Below the pieces are notes generated by a model. The model worked only from the letters and a program-made list of their open reading frames with translations. It did not search any database and had not been told where the DNA came from. A program made the position numbers and the translations under genes. From positions 1,977,373 to 2,041,372 of the forward strand of contig NZ_QUBR01000001.1 in NCBI RefSeq assembly GCF_003586285.1: DNA of 64,000 nucleotides, read 5' to 3'. The first letter of the stretch is position 1; each line of letters starts with the position of its first letter. Shown piece by piece: positions 27,648 to 34,737 of the stretch. The DNA is from Aeromicrobium endophyticum. GTDB lineage: Bacteria; Actinomycetota; Actinomycetes; Propionibacteriales; Nocardioidaceae.

Positions 27648-28643
27648 TCACCGGGCTGCGCCGGATCGACTCGCGGGCGCGTCGACCTGCTGGAGGATCT
27701 CGTCCATCTGCCGCTGGATCGACACGGTCTCGTCGAGCGGCAGCACCGCGGACGTCGTCGCGCCGGCACGCAGGCAGGCGGCGACCTCCTCGATCTCGTG
27801 GGAGTACCCGCGTCCCGTGACGGGCAGCGCGACCTCCTCGCGGTCGTCGCCGCGCACGACCGTGAACCCGTCCGCGTGGTGGAAGCGGCCGGGCACCTCG
27901 ATGCGACCGCGGTCGCCGGCGATGACGGCACGGTTGTCGCCGAGCGCGACCTGCGTCCAGGCGATGCTGGCGACCGCCCCCGACGGATACGTGAGGGTGG
28001 CGCCGCCGCTGAGGTCGACCCCGGTGTCGGACACGACGCCGGCCGCCGCGATCCGGACGGGCTCGCCCAGCACCATGTGGGCGAACGTCAGCGGATAGAT
28101 GCCGACGTCGAGCAGCGAGCTGGCGCCGAGTGCGACGTCCCACAGGCGTGCGACGTCGGGGCGGCCCACGAAGCCGAGCTCGGCGCGCACCTGCAGCACG
28201 TCGCCGAGGTCGCCGCTGCGCACGATCTCGAGCATCCGGCGGACGTTGGGGTTGGTGCGCATCCACATCGCCTCGGCGAAGAACAGCCCGCGCTCGGCGG
28301 CCTCGGACACCAGGGCTGCCGAGTCGTCGGCGGTGAGGGTCAGGGCCTTCTCGCACAGCACGTGCTTGCCGGCCGCGAAGCACAGGCGGACGTCCTCGAG
28401 GTGGCGTCCGTGGGGGGTCGCGACGTAGACGACGTCGACGTCGGGATCGGCGACGAGCTCCTCGTACGAGCCGTGGGCGCGGGTCGCGCCGTGTCGGTCG
28501 GCGAAGTCGCGTGCGGCCTCGATGCGTCGCGAGCCGACGGCGACCAGCTCGTTGTCGGCGACGAGGGCCAGGTCGTTGGCGAACTTCTCGGCGATTCCGC
28601 CGGTGGCGAGGATGCCCCAGCGGACGGGTGTCGTGATCGTCAT
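27648..28643 (-). CDS. Gfo/Idh/MocA family oxidoreductase
   Basis: This 331-residue protein has an N-terminal Rossmann fold (WGILATGGIAEKFANDL, about residues 9-25) and the family core VVYVATPHGRHLEDVRLCFAAGKHVLCEKALTLTADD (about 72-108), in which EKA carries the catalytic-region lysine. The C-terminal half is the beta-sheet substrate domain. These enzymes oxidise or reduce sugars and inositols with NAD(P). I chose the ATG at 28643. A GTG nine bases earlier is possible. It precedes otsA by 29 bases, suggesting an operon, so a sugar related to trehalose metabolism is a reasonable but unproven substrate. Confidence 0.88.
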   Translation of the reverse strand: MTITTPVRWGILATGGIAEKFANDLALVADNELVAVGSRRIEAARDFADRHGATRAHGSYEELVADPDVDVVYVATPHGRHLEDVRLCFAAGKHVLCEKALTLTADDSAALVSEAAERGLFFAEAMWMRTNPNVRRMLEIVRSGDLGDVLQVRAELGFVGRPDVARLWDVALGASSLLDVGIYPLTFAHMVLGEPVRIAAAGVVSDTGVDLSGGATLTYPSGAVASIAWTQVALGDNRAVIAGDRGRIEVPGRFHHADGFTVVRGDDREEVALPVTGRGYSHEIEEVAACLRAGATTSAVLPLDETVSIQRQMDEILQQVDAPASRSGAAR

Positions 28644-28686
28644 GCGTCCCACTGTGCCATCGGCGCACCGATCGGCCGCGACAAGC

Positions 28687-28706
28687 GAATGACACAGGTG
28701 TTATTC
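28687..28706. promoter_or_regulatory. Candidate operator in a divergent promoter region
   Basis: GAATGACAC (28687-28695) and GTGTTATTC (28698-28706) form a near-perfect palindrome (8 of 9 pairs) around an AG centre. It covers the -35 region of the DUF3263 gene and lies upstream of the divergent Gfo/Idh-otsA unit. The binding protein is unknown. Confidence 0.4.
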
Positions 28707-28718
28707 ATGACCTAGGAT
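28689..28718 (+). promoter_or_regulatory. Predicted leaderless promoter of DUF3263 gene
   Basis: A -35 box ATGACA (28689-28694), an 18-base spacer and a -10 box TAGGAT (28713-28718) end exactly 6 bases before the ATG at 28725, so the transcript probably has no leader. Confidence 0.55.
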
Positions 28719-28724
28719 GCAGGC

Positions 28725-29021
28725 ATGAGTGCTGTGGAGAGGTCGGACGCGCAGGGCACGGCCGTTGCCGCGTCCCTGTCTGAGCGTGACCGCGAGATCC
28801 TGGCCCTCGAGCGTCTGTGGTGGCAGTACGCCGGCGCCAAGGAGCAGGCGATCCGCGACAAGTTCGACATGTCCGCGACCCGCTACTACCAGGTGCTCAA
28901 CGCGCTGATCGACCGCGAGGACGCGCTGGCGTTCGACCCGCTGCTGGTCAAGCGTCTTCGTCGCCTCCGCGCGCAGCGCCAGCGCAGCCGTTCGGCCAGG
29001 CGCCTCGGCATCGACCTCTGA
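28725..29021 (+). CDS. DUF3263 protein (small helix-turn-helix-like protein)
   Basis: This 98-residue basic protein contains the DUF3263 core: LSERDREILALERLWWQYAGAKEQAIRDKFDMSATRYYQVLNALID (about residues 18-63). The SATRYYQ segment looks like a recognition helix, and the arginine-rich tail (RRLRAQRQRSRSARR) could contact nucleic acid. The family is largely confined to actinobacteria and has no established function. It is followed after 7 bases by a LytR_C protein and then otsB, an arrangement I associate with actinobacterial genomes. Expression is probably leaderless. Confidence 0.85.
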   Translation: MSAVERSDAQGTAVAASLSERDREILALERLWWQYAGAKEQAIRDKFDMSATRYYQVLNALIDREDALAFDPLLVKRLRRLRAQRQRSRSARRLGIDL

Positions 29022-29028
29022 CCGCGCG

Positions 29029-29601
29029 ATGGTGGCGCATCGCAAGAACGTCCCCGCCCCGCGGGCGTACGTTCCGTCGACCTGGTTCATCGTCCTGTCG
29101 GTGATGCTCGTCGTCGGTGCCGGAGGATGGCTCGGCTGGCTCGTGGTCGGCGACGGCTCGAGCCCGTCCGACGCCGCGGCCCCGACGGCCGCTTCGACCA
29201 AGCCCCCGGTGACGACCCCCGTGACCCCGTCGCCGTCCGCGCCGTCGAGCACTCCGGCGCCGGAGGCCTCGTCCGAGCCTGACCCGGACGAGACGTCCGA
29301 CAGCCCCGACGCCGCCGACGAGCCCGCGACCCGGCGCAGCGCCCGGGTCTCGGTGCTCAACAACTCCGGCGTCGTCGGCGCGGCCCGCACGTTCTCGGCC
29401 AAGGTCACGGGCGCCGGCTGGACGCTGTCGGGCATCGGCAACTGGAGCGGGTCGATCCCGGCCAACACCGTCTACTACCCGCCGAGCCTGCAGTCGCAGG
29501 CCGAGCTGCTGGCCGACGACGTCGGCATCAGCCGGGTGCGACCCAGCGTCTCGCCCATGCGGACGGACCGGTTGACCATCATCTTGTCCGGAGCGCAATG
29601 A
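29029..29601 (+). CDS. Membrane-anchored LytR_C domain protein
   Basis: The 190-residue protein has a short basic cytoplasmic start, one transmembrane helix (about residues 18-42, TWFIVLSVMLVVGAGGWLGWLVV) and a long extracytoplasmic linker rich in Pro, Ser, Thr and Ala (about 45-100). A LytR_C domain follows at about 104-188, with VSVLNNSGVVGAARTFSAKVTGAGW and the closing segment RLTIIL. LytR_C domains occur at the end of LCP ligases and alone, apparently in cell-wall processes. This one has no LCP catalytic part. It lies between DUF3263 and otsB, 7 and 8 bases from each, so it is in the same operon. Confidence 0.85.
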   Translation: MVAHRKNVPAPRAYVPSTWFIVLSVMLVVGAGGWLGWLVVGDGSSPSDAAAPTAASTKPPVTTPVTPSPSAPSSTPAPEASSEPDPDETSDSPDAADEPATRRSARVSVLNNSGVVGAARTFSAKVTGAGWTLSGIGNWSGSIPANTVYYPPSLQSQAELLADDVGISRVRPSVSPMRTDRLTIILSGAQ

Positions 29602-29609
29602 TCTAGGGC

Positions 29610-30455
29610 ATGACCGCATCCTCTCGTGTCGCAGCCTCCGGTGAAGCAGCTTCCCGTGCGGCCGCCGCCCGCGCCTCCGTGGTGGCCGATCCAGCCGGCA
29701 CGCTGCTGGCCCTCGACTTCGACGGAACGCTCTCGCACATCGTCGACGACCCCACCCGTGCCTACGCCCACCCCGACTCGGTCGAGGCGCTCGGGCGTCT
29801 GGGCTCGGTGCTCGGGCAGCTCGCGATCATCACGGGGCGCCCCGTGCGGCAGGCGCTCGACCTCGGAGGCTTCGAGGGGCGGGCCGGTCTCGAGCGCCTG
29901 GTCATCCTCGGCCAGTACGGGGCCGAGCGCTGGGACGCCGCGGACGGCCGCACGTCCGAGCCCGATCGTCCCGCGGCCGTGGCCGAGCTCGCGTCGACGC
30001 TGCCGGACTGGCTGGTGGAGCACGGTGCGCAGGACGTCCGCATCGAGGACAAGGGGCTCGCGATCGCGCTGCACACGCGGGGCATCGACCCGCGGCTGCT
30101 CGACGAGCTGCGCGAGCCCGTCGACCGGCTGGCCGCCGCGCTCGGTCTCGCCGTCGAGCCGGGGCGTCAGGTGATCGAGCTGCGCGGGCTGGGCCATGAC
30201 AAGGGCGACGCCCTGCTGGCGCTCGCCGCCGAGTCGGGCGCCCGGCAGGTGATCTTCGGCGGCGACGACCTCGGCGACCTGCCGGCGTTCGCGGCGGTCG
30301 AGCAGCTCAGGACGCAGGGCGTCGGAGGCCTGCTGCTGTGCTCGGCCTCCGCCGAGCAGGACGCCCTGGTGGCCCGCGCCGACATCGTCCTCGACGGCCC
30401 CGACGCCGTGGCCGCCTGGCTCCAGGAGCTCGCCGACGAGCTCGTCCCCGCCTGA
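29610..30455 (+). CDS. otsB: Trehalose-6-phosphate phosphatase
   Basis: This 281-residue HAD-superfamily enzyme dephosphorylates trehalose-6-phosphate. Motif I is LALDFDGTLSHI with the nucleophile Asp36 and acid Asp38. Motif II is AIITGRP. KGDALLALA and the metal-binding GGDDLGDLPAF close the active site. It works with otsA (26191-27618), which is on the other strand. Here it is the third gene of the DUF3263-LytR_C-otsB operon. The first 25 residues are Ala/Ser-rich and non-conserved, so the true start may be slightly later. Confidence 0.9.
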   Translation: MTASSRVAASGEAASRAAAARASVVADPAGTLLALDFDGTLSHIVDDPTRAYAHPDSVEALGRLGSVLGQLAIITGRPVRQALDLGGFEGRAGLERLVILGQYGAERWDAADGRTSEPDRPAAVAELASTLPDWLVEHGAQDVRIEDKGLAIALHTRGIDPRLLDELREPVDRLAAALGLAVEPGRQVIELRGLGHDKGDALLALAAESGARQVIFGGDDLGDLPAFAAVEQLRTQGVGGLLLCSASAEQDALVARADIVLDGPDAVAAWLQELADELVPA

Positions 30456-30508
30456 CCCCTGCCGGTCTCCCACGGTCTCGTGGTGTTCAGCCAGCGGACG
30501 AATCAGTC

Positions 30509-30554
30509 CACGATGTGGACCAAGTAGACACATCGTGAGACGCGTGCGTACGCT
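30509..30554 (+). promoter_or_regulatory. Promoter and perfect inverted repeat upstream of the SAM riboswitch
   Basis: CACGATGTG (30509-30517) and CACATCGTG (30529-30537) form a perfect 9-base inverted repeat with an 11-base spacer. A candidate promoter, TAGACA (30525-30530), 18-base spacer, TACGCT (30549-30554), overlaps the right arm. It would start transcription near 30561, exactly at the 5' end of the riboswitch. The repeat is placed like an operator for an unknown repressor. Confidence 0.5.
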
Positions 30555-30560
30555 TGAGCC

Positions 30561-30673
30561 ACTCATCCAGAGGGGTACAGGGACACGGCCCGACGACACC
30601 CCAGCAACCAGTCGCACGATGCGACCAGGTGCTCAATCCGTCCCGGACGACAGTCGATCCGGGAAAGATGACC
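30561..30673 (+). ncRNA. SAM-I (S-box) riboswitch
   Basis: The conserved SAM-I core is readable in order: ACTCATCCAGAGGGG, then CAGGGACACGGCCCGACGA, then CCCCAGCAACC, then AGGTGCTCAATCC and GGGAAAGATGA. The 5' TCATC (30563-30567) pairs with the 3' GATGA (30667-30671) to form helix P1. A G-rich/C-rich P4-like hairpin is present (GTCCCGGAC to GTCGATCCGGGA). The ribosome-binding site CAGGAGA begins at once after P1, so SAM binding could mask translation initiation of the threonine-synthase-like gene. I see no separate intrinsic terminator, which favours translational control. Confidence 0.9.
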
Positions 30674-30684
30674 AGGAGAATCGC

Positions 30685-31968
30685 GTGAGCCTCACCGCCG
30701 ACCGCACCGCCGCCGCACCCGCCAGCACGTCGATCCGCGAGGGGGCCTTCGGTCACGCGACCGACCTGGTCTGCCGCGAGTGCGGCGCCACCCAGGACAT
30801 CGGCCCGCACTACGTGTGCACCGACTGCTTCGGCCCCCTCGAGATCACGTACGACTTCCCGGCCGTCACGCGCGAGCAGATCGAGGCGGGGCCGGCCAAC
30901 ATCTGGCGCTACAAGGCTCTGCTCCCCGTCCCGGACGACATCGAGACCAGCCCCAACCTCGAGCCCGGGTTCACCCGCCTGCTCGAGGCCAAGAACCTGG
31001 CCGCCGAGCTCGGCCTGACCAAGCTGTGGGTCAAGGACGACAGCACCAACCCCACCAACTCGTTCAAGGACCGCGTCGTGGCCTGTGCCCTCAGCGCTGC
31101 CCGCGAGTTCGGCAGCACGGTCTTCGCCTGCCCCTCCACCGGCAACCTGGCCAACGCGGTCGCCGCGGCGGGAGCCCGGGCCGGCATCAAGACCGTCGTG
31201 TTCATCCCCAGCAACCTCGAGACCCCCAAGAAGGTCAACTCGGCGGTCTACACCGAGAACCTCATCGCGGTCGAGGGCAACTACGACGACGTCAACAAGC
31301 TCGCCAGCGAGATCGCCGGCGAGGAGGACGGCTGGGCCTTCGTCAACGTCAACGTCCGCCCCTTCTACGCCGAGGGGTCCAAGACCCTGGGCTACGAGAT
31401 CGCCGAGCAGCTGGGCTGGCGCCTGCCCGACCAGATCGTCATCCCCGTCGCGTCGGGCTCGCAGCTGACCAAGGTGCACAAGGCCTTCCGCGAGCTGGTC
31501 GAGCTCGGGCTCGTCGACGACAAGCCCGTCAAGATCTTCGGCGCCCAGGCCACGGGATGCTCGCCGGTCTCCGAGGCGTTCCGCGAGGGCTGGGACGTCG
31601 TCCGGCCGCAGCGTCCCGACACGATCGCCAAGTCGTTGGCGATCGGCAATCCCGCCGATGGCATCTACGTCCTCGACATCTGCCGGCAGACCGGTGGCGC
31701 CGTCGCCGACATCAGCGACGACGAGGTGCGCGAGGGCATCGTCCTGCTGGCCCGTACCGAGGGCATCTTCACCGAGACCGCCGGCGGCACCACGGTCGGC
31801 GTGCTCAAGAAGCTCGTCGAGACCGGTCAGCTCGACACGAGCCTCGAGACCGTCGTGATCAACACGGGCCACGGGCTCAAGACGCTCGACGCCGTCTCCG
31901 ACCTCGTCGGGCCCGCCGCCACCATCGCACCGACCTACCAGGCGTTCGTCGACGCGAACATCGCCTGA
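30685..31968 (+). CDS. Threonine synthase family PLP enzyme, possibly a homocysteine synthase (MetM-like)
   Basis: This 427-residue fold-type II PLP enzyme has an N-terminal zinc-ribbon-like set of cysteines (Cys30, Cys33, Cys45, Cys48), the Schiff-base lysine in NSFKDR (Lys128), the phosphate loop PSTGNLANAVAA, and a late TAGGTTVGVLKKL segment. By family it would make threonine from O-phosphohomoserine. Two facts argue for another product: a SAM-I riboswitch precedes it, and a sulfur-carrier gene follows after 26 bases. I recall a described actinobacterial route in which a ThrC homologue (MetM) with a carrier protein makes homocysteine from O-phosphohomoserine. I could not check identity to it. 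GTG start with AGGAG. Confidence 0.85.
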   Translation: MSLTADRTAAAPASTSIREGAFGHATDLVCRECGATQDIGPHYVCTDCFGPLEITYDFPAVTREQIEAGPANIWRYKALLPVPDDIETSPNLEPGFTRLLEAKNLAAELGLTKLWVKDDSTNPTNSFKDRVVACALSAAREFGSTVFACPSTGNLANAVAAAGARAGIKTVVFIPSNLETPKKVNSAVYTENLIAVEGNYDDVNKLASEIAGEEDGWAFVNVNVRPFYAEGSKTLGYEIAEQLGWRLPDQIVIPVASGSQLTKVHKAFRELVELGLVDDKPVKIFGAQATGCSPVSEAFREGWDVVRPQRPDTIAKSLAIGNPADGIYVLDICRQTGGAVADISDDEVREGIVLLARTEGIFTETAGGTTVGVLKKLVETGQLDTSLETVVINTGHGLKTLDAVSDLVGPAATIAPTYQAFVDANIA

Positions 31969-31994
31969 ACCACCCCCAGCCGAGGAGCAAGCAC

Positions 31995-32273
31995 ATGTCA
32001 GTAGCGGTCCGCATCCCCACGATCCTGCGCACCTACACGAACGACCAGTCGCAGGTGACCGCGGAGGGGGGCACCCTCACCGACGTCCTCGACTCGCTCG
32101 AGGCAGCCTTCCCGGGCATCAAGGCGCGCGTCGTCGACGACGAGGGCAAGCTGCGGCGCTTCGTCAACATCTACGTCGCCGAGGAGGACGTCCGCTTCTC
32201 GCAGGGCCTCGACACGCCGACCCCGGACGGCGCCCAGGTCTCGATTATCCCCGCTGTTGCCGGGGGTTGCTGA
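31995..32273 (+). CDS. MoaD/ThiS/CysO-type sulfur carrier protein ending in Gly-Gly-Cys
   Basis: This 92-residue beta-grasp protein resembles mycobacterial CysO along its whole length: VRIPTILRTYT at the start, LRRFVNIYVAEEDVRFSQGL in the middle and IIPAVAGG near the end. Carriers of this family are adenylated on a C-terminal Gly-Gly and converted to a thiocarboxylate sulfur donor. Here a cysteine codon follows the pair (Gly90, Gly91, Cys92) before the stop, so the di-glycine is not terminal. GAGGAG precedes the ATG. It is the second gene of the riboswitch operon, so its sulfur is probably used by the threonine-synthase-like enzyme. Confidence 0.88.
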   Translation: MSVAVRIPTILRTYTNDQSQVTAEGGTLTDVLDSLEAAFPGIKARVVDDEGKLRRFVNIYVAEEDVRFSQGLDTPTPDGAQVSIIPAVAGGC

Positions 32274-32287
32274 GCCCCTCGGGGCTC
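32272..32287 (+). terminator. Hairpin after the sulfur-carrier gene
   Basis: The palindrome GAGCCCCTCGGGGCTC overlaps the stop codon of the carrier gene. It is GC-rich and lacks a T-tract. It probably ends or attenuates the riboswitch operon. Confidence 0.55.
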
Positions 32288-32392
32288 GGGCGGGGCGATG
32301 TCCCGCCGTAGCCGGTGGGCGCGTGGCCCGATAGGCTCAGCCCATCGGCCCCTCGGCAGGTGGGTTCGTTCGTGACAGGTGGGAGTGGCGGC

Positions 32393-32593
32393 ATGGTGCA
32401 TGGCACCGTCAAGTGGTTCAACGCGGACAAGGGCTACGGATTCATCGAGATCGAGGGCCAGGACGATGTGTTCGTCCACTGGTCCAAGATCGCCTCCGAT
32501 GGCTACAAGACCCTCGACGACGGCCAGAAGGTCGAGTTCGAGGTCGTCGACGGCCCCAAGGGCCGCGAGGCGCACGAGGTCATCGGGCACTGA
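32393..32593 (+). CDS. Cold-shock domain protein
   Basis: The 66-residue single cold-shock domain has RNP1 KGYGFI (residues 13-18) and RNP2 VFVHW (26-30), which bind single-stranded RNA and DNA. Length is that of bacterial CspA proteins. The ATG at 32393 is preceded by GGGAG. Longer in-frame versions lack support. The order threonine synthase, carrier, cold-shock protein, then groEL further on resembles what I remember of Streptomyces chromosomes, suggesting an old conserved neighbourhood. Here four membrane or lipoprotein genes and a reductase gene intervene. Confidence 0.93.
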   Translation: MVHGTVKWFNADKGYGFIEIEGQDDVFVHWSKIASDGYKTLDDGQKVEFEVVDGPKGREAHEVIGH

Positions 32594-32601
32594 GCCCCCG
32601 C

Positions 32602-32628
32602 GCGACCCGGTCCGAGCGGCCGGGTCGC
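32602..32628 (+). terminator. Hairpin terminator after the cold-shock gene
   Basis: GCGACCCGG (32602-32610) and CCGGGTCGC (32620-32628) are perfect 9-base arms with a 9-base loop, 9 bases after the stop. No T-run follows. Confidence 0.6.
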
Positions 32629-32660
32629 CGCGCATCTGCCTACACCTTTCTATCTGACAC

Positions 32661-32689
32661 TTGTCATGGCTCATCGGCACTGACATACT
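32661..32689 (+). promoter_or_regulatory. Predicted leaderless promoter of the membrane/lipoprotein operon
   Basis: A -35 box TTGTCA (32661-32666), a 17-base spacer and a -10 box CATACT (32684-32689) are followed after 6 bases by the ATG at 32696. No Shine-Dalgarno sequence is present. Confidence 0.6.
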
Positions 32690-32695
32690 CCGGGA

Positions 32696-34549
32696 ATGTT
32701 CGTCGACAGCGTCATCACCGCAGCCGAGCCCGTGACCGCGCCAGTCGGGGGAGCGGAGCTCCAGCAGGTCATCTGGCTCTCGGTCGCGGCCACGGTCGTC
32801 ACGATCGTGCTGCTGGTCATCGCCTGGGCCCACCGCACGCACCGCATCGAGTGGTTCGACCGCCTCGGGCGTCGTCTCGGCGCCCAGCACGGCGAGCCCG
32901 GCTGGTCGACCATCCCCACGATGTTCGTCGGGAGCTCGTTGATCGTGGCGCTGCTGGGATTCATGTGGGACGTCAGCCTGCACGCCGGCCGGGGCCGCGA
33001 CGCCGGTCCGCTGGCCAACCCGGCGCACTACCTGATCCTCTACGGGCTGTTCGCCCTGTTCGTCGCGGGCATGTCGGCGATCGTCTACCCGCGCGACGGC
33101 GAACGTCCCGGTGTCGCGGCCGTGCGCATCACCCGCCACTGGTACGCGCCCGTCAGCGGCATCTTCATCGCCGCCTGCGGCCTGTACGCCCTGATCGGCT
33201 TCCCGCTCGACGACGTCTGGCACCGGCTGTTCGGCCAGGACGTCACCCTGTGGGGCCCGACGCACCTGATGCTCATCGGCGGCGCCGGGCTGTCGACGGC
33301 CGGCATCATCCTGCTCAACCGCGAGGCCGAGGTCGCGATGCGCCAGCGCGGCAAGGCCGTCCCCACCTGGCTCAAGACGATCATGACGTCCACGGCCTTC
33401 GGTGCGCTGCTGATCGGCCTGTCGGTCTTCCAGGCCGAGTTCGACTTCGGCATCGCCCAGTTCCGCATGGTGTTCGCGCCGCTCATGATCGTCGCGGCGG
33501 CCGGCATCACGCTGGTCGCGGCACGCCTCTACATCGGCCCCGGAGCGGCGGTCGGCGCCGTCGTGTTCTTCCTGCTCATGCGCGGCATCATCTCGTTCAT
33601 CGTCACCGACGTCATGGGCGAGGCCCACCACGTGTTCCCGCTCTACCTGGGCAGCGCCGTCATCGTCGAGCTGCTGGCGTTCTCGCGTCTGCGCCGGTCA
33701 CCTCTCTGGTTCGGTGCGATCGCCGGCCTGCTGATCGGCACGGTCGGCCTGGTAGTCGAGAAGCTCTGGAACGACCAGGTCTTCGCGTTCCCGTGGACGC
33801 AGGACATGTGGGTCGAGGGGCTGCTCATGGCGGTTCCCGTCGCGATCGCGTCGGGCCTGTGCGGATCGCTGTTCGCCCTGGGGCTGATGGGGCGTCTGCC
33901 GGCCAAGAACGTCGGACGCGTCATCGTCGTCGCCTCGGTCGTCGTGCTGTCGGCGGCCGTCGCCAACGGGCTGCACGCCACCGTGCCGAAGGACGCCTCG
34001 GCGACGTTCGCGCTGACGCAGGTCGGCACAGCCGCCGAGCCCGAGGTCACCGCCGAGGTCACGATCGACGCCGGCGTCATCGACGGCGACCCGACGTGGG
34101 TGCAGATCACGGCCTGGCAGGGCGGGGGAGAGGGCGTGGTCACCGACCGGCTGCGACGCGCGGGCGTCGACAGCGCGGGTGCACCTCGGTACGTGTCGAC
34201 CAGGCCGGTGCCGGTCGGTGGCAACTGGAAGACGCTGCTGCGGGTGCAGGACGGCCGCACGCTGGCCGCCGTGCCGATCTACCTGCCGGCCGACGGCCCT
34301 CTCGGCGCCGAGGAGCTGCCGGCCGACGCGACCTTCACCCGCGACTTCGTGCCCGAGATCGACATCCTTCAGCGCGAGCGCACCGACGAGCACCCGGCAT
34401 GGATCTGGACGGTCGCCAACATGGTGGTGCTGCTGTGCAGCCTGGCGATCATCCTCGGCATCTGCATGTCGGTGTCGCGGGTGTCCCGCAAGATCGAGGA
34501 GCACGAGGCGGCGGAGAGGGCAGGCCGTGCCCCTACGCTGACGTCATGA
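32696..34549 (+). CDS. Polytopic membrane protein of unknown function, with C-terminal extracytoplasmic domain
   Basis: This 617-residue protein has about twelve transmembrane helices, then a roughly 140-residue extracytoplasmic beta-like domain (about residues 435-580) and a final helix with a short basic tail. Several helices carry histidines and acidic or aromatic residues: MWDVSLHAGRGRDAGPLANPAHY (about residues 89-111), LWGPTHLML and GEAHHVFPLYL. This pattern is reminiscent of metal- or haem-binding membrane proteins. I do not recognise a named family function. It heads a four-gene operon with 4-base overlaps at each junction, including a cupredoxin-like lipoprotein, so a role in extracytoplasmic metal or redox handling is possible but unproven. 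Confidence 0.8.
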   Translation: MFVDSVITAAEPVTAPVGGAELQQVIWLSVAATVVTIVLLVIAWAHRTHRIEWFDRLGRRLGAQHGEPGWSTIPTMFVGSSLIVALLGFMWDVSLHAGRGRDAGPLANPAHYLILYGLFALFVAGMSAIVYPRDGERPGVAAVRITRHWYAPVSGIFIAACGLYALIGFPLDDVWHRLFGQDVTLWGPTHLMLIGGAGLSTAGIILLNREAEVAMRQRGKAVPTWLKTIMTSTAFGALLIGLSVFQAEFDFGIAQFRMVFAPLMIVAAAGITLVAARLYIGPGAAVGAVVFFLLMRGIISFIVTDVMGEAHHVFPLYLGSAVIVELLAFSRLRRSPLWFGAIAGLLIGTVGLVVEKLWNDQVFAFPWTQDMWVEGLLMAVPVAIASGLCGSLFALGLMGRLPAKNVGRVIVVASVVVLSAAVANGLHATVPKDASATFALTQVGTAAEPEVTAEVTIDAGVIDGDPTWVQITAWQGGGEGVVTDRLRRAGVDSAGAPRYVSTRPVPVGGNWKTLLRVQDGRTLAAVPIYLPADGPLGAEELPADATFTRDFVPEIDILQRERTDEHPAWIWTVANMVVLLCSLAIILGICMSVSRVSRKIEEHEAAERAGRAPTLTS

Positions 34550-34737
34550 CGCCTGCCGGGACGCCGCCCCTCCTCGACGTGCTGCTGGCCCACCACGTCG
34601 CGCTGCTGGCCATCCCGGCGATCGTGCCGGCCGTGATCGTGGTGGGCGTGGTGCTCTACATCGCTCGCAAGGACCGACGAGAAGAACGTGAGGAGCGCGA
34701 GATCATCGAGCGCGCCTTCGACCAGGAGACCGAATGA
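34546..34737 (+). CDS. Small single-pass membrane protein
   Basis: The 63-residue protein has one transmembrane helix (about residues 17-40, AIPAIVPAVIVVGVVLYIA) followed by a highly charged cytoplasmic tail (RKDRREEREEREIIERAFDQETE). Both ends overlap neighbouring genes by 4 bases (ATGA at 34546-34549 and again at 34734-34737), so it is strongly coupled to them. This suggests a small subunit or assembly factor of the same complex. The function is unknown. Confidence 0.75.
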   Translation: MTPAGTPPLLDVLLAHHVALLAIPAIVPAVIVVGVVLYIARKDRREEREEREIIERAFDQETE

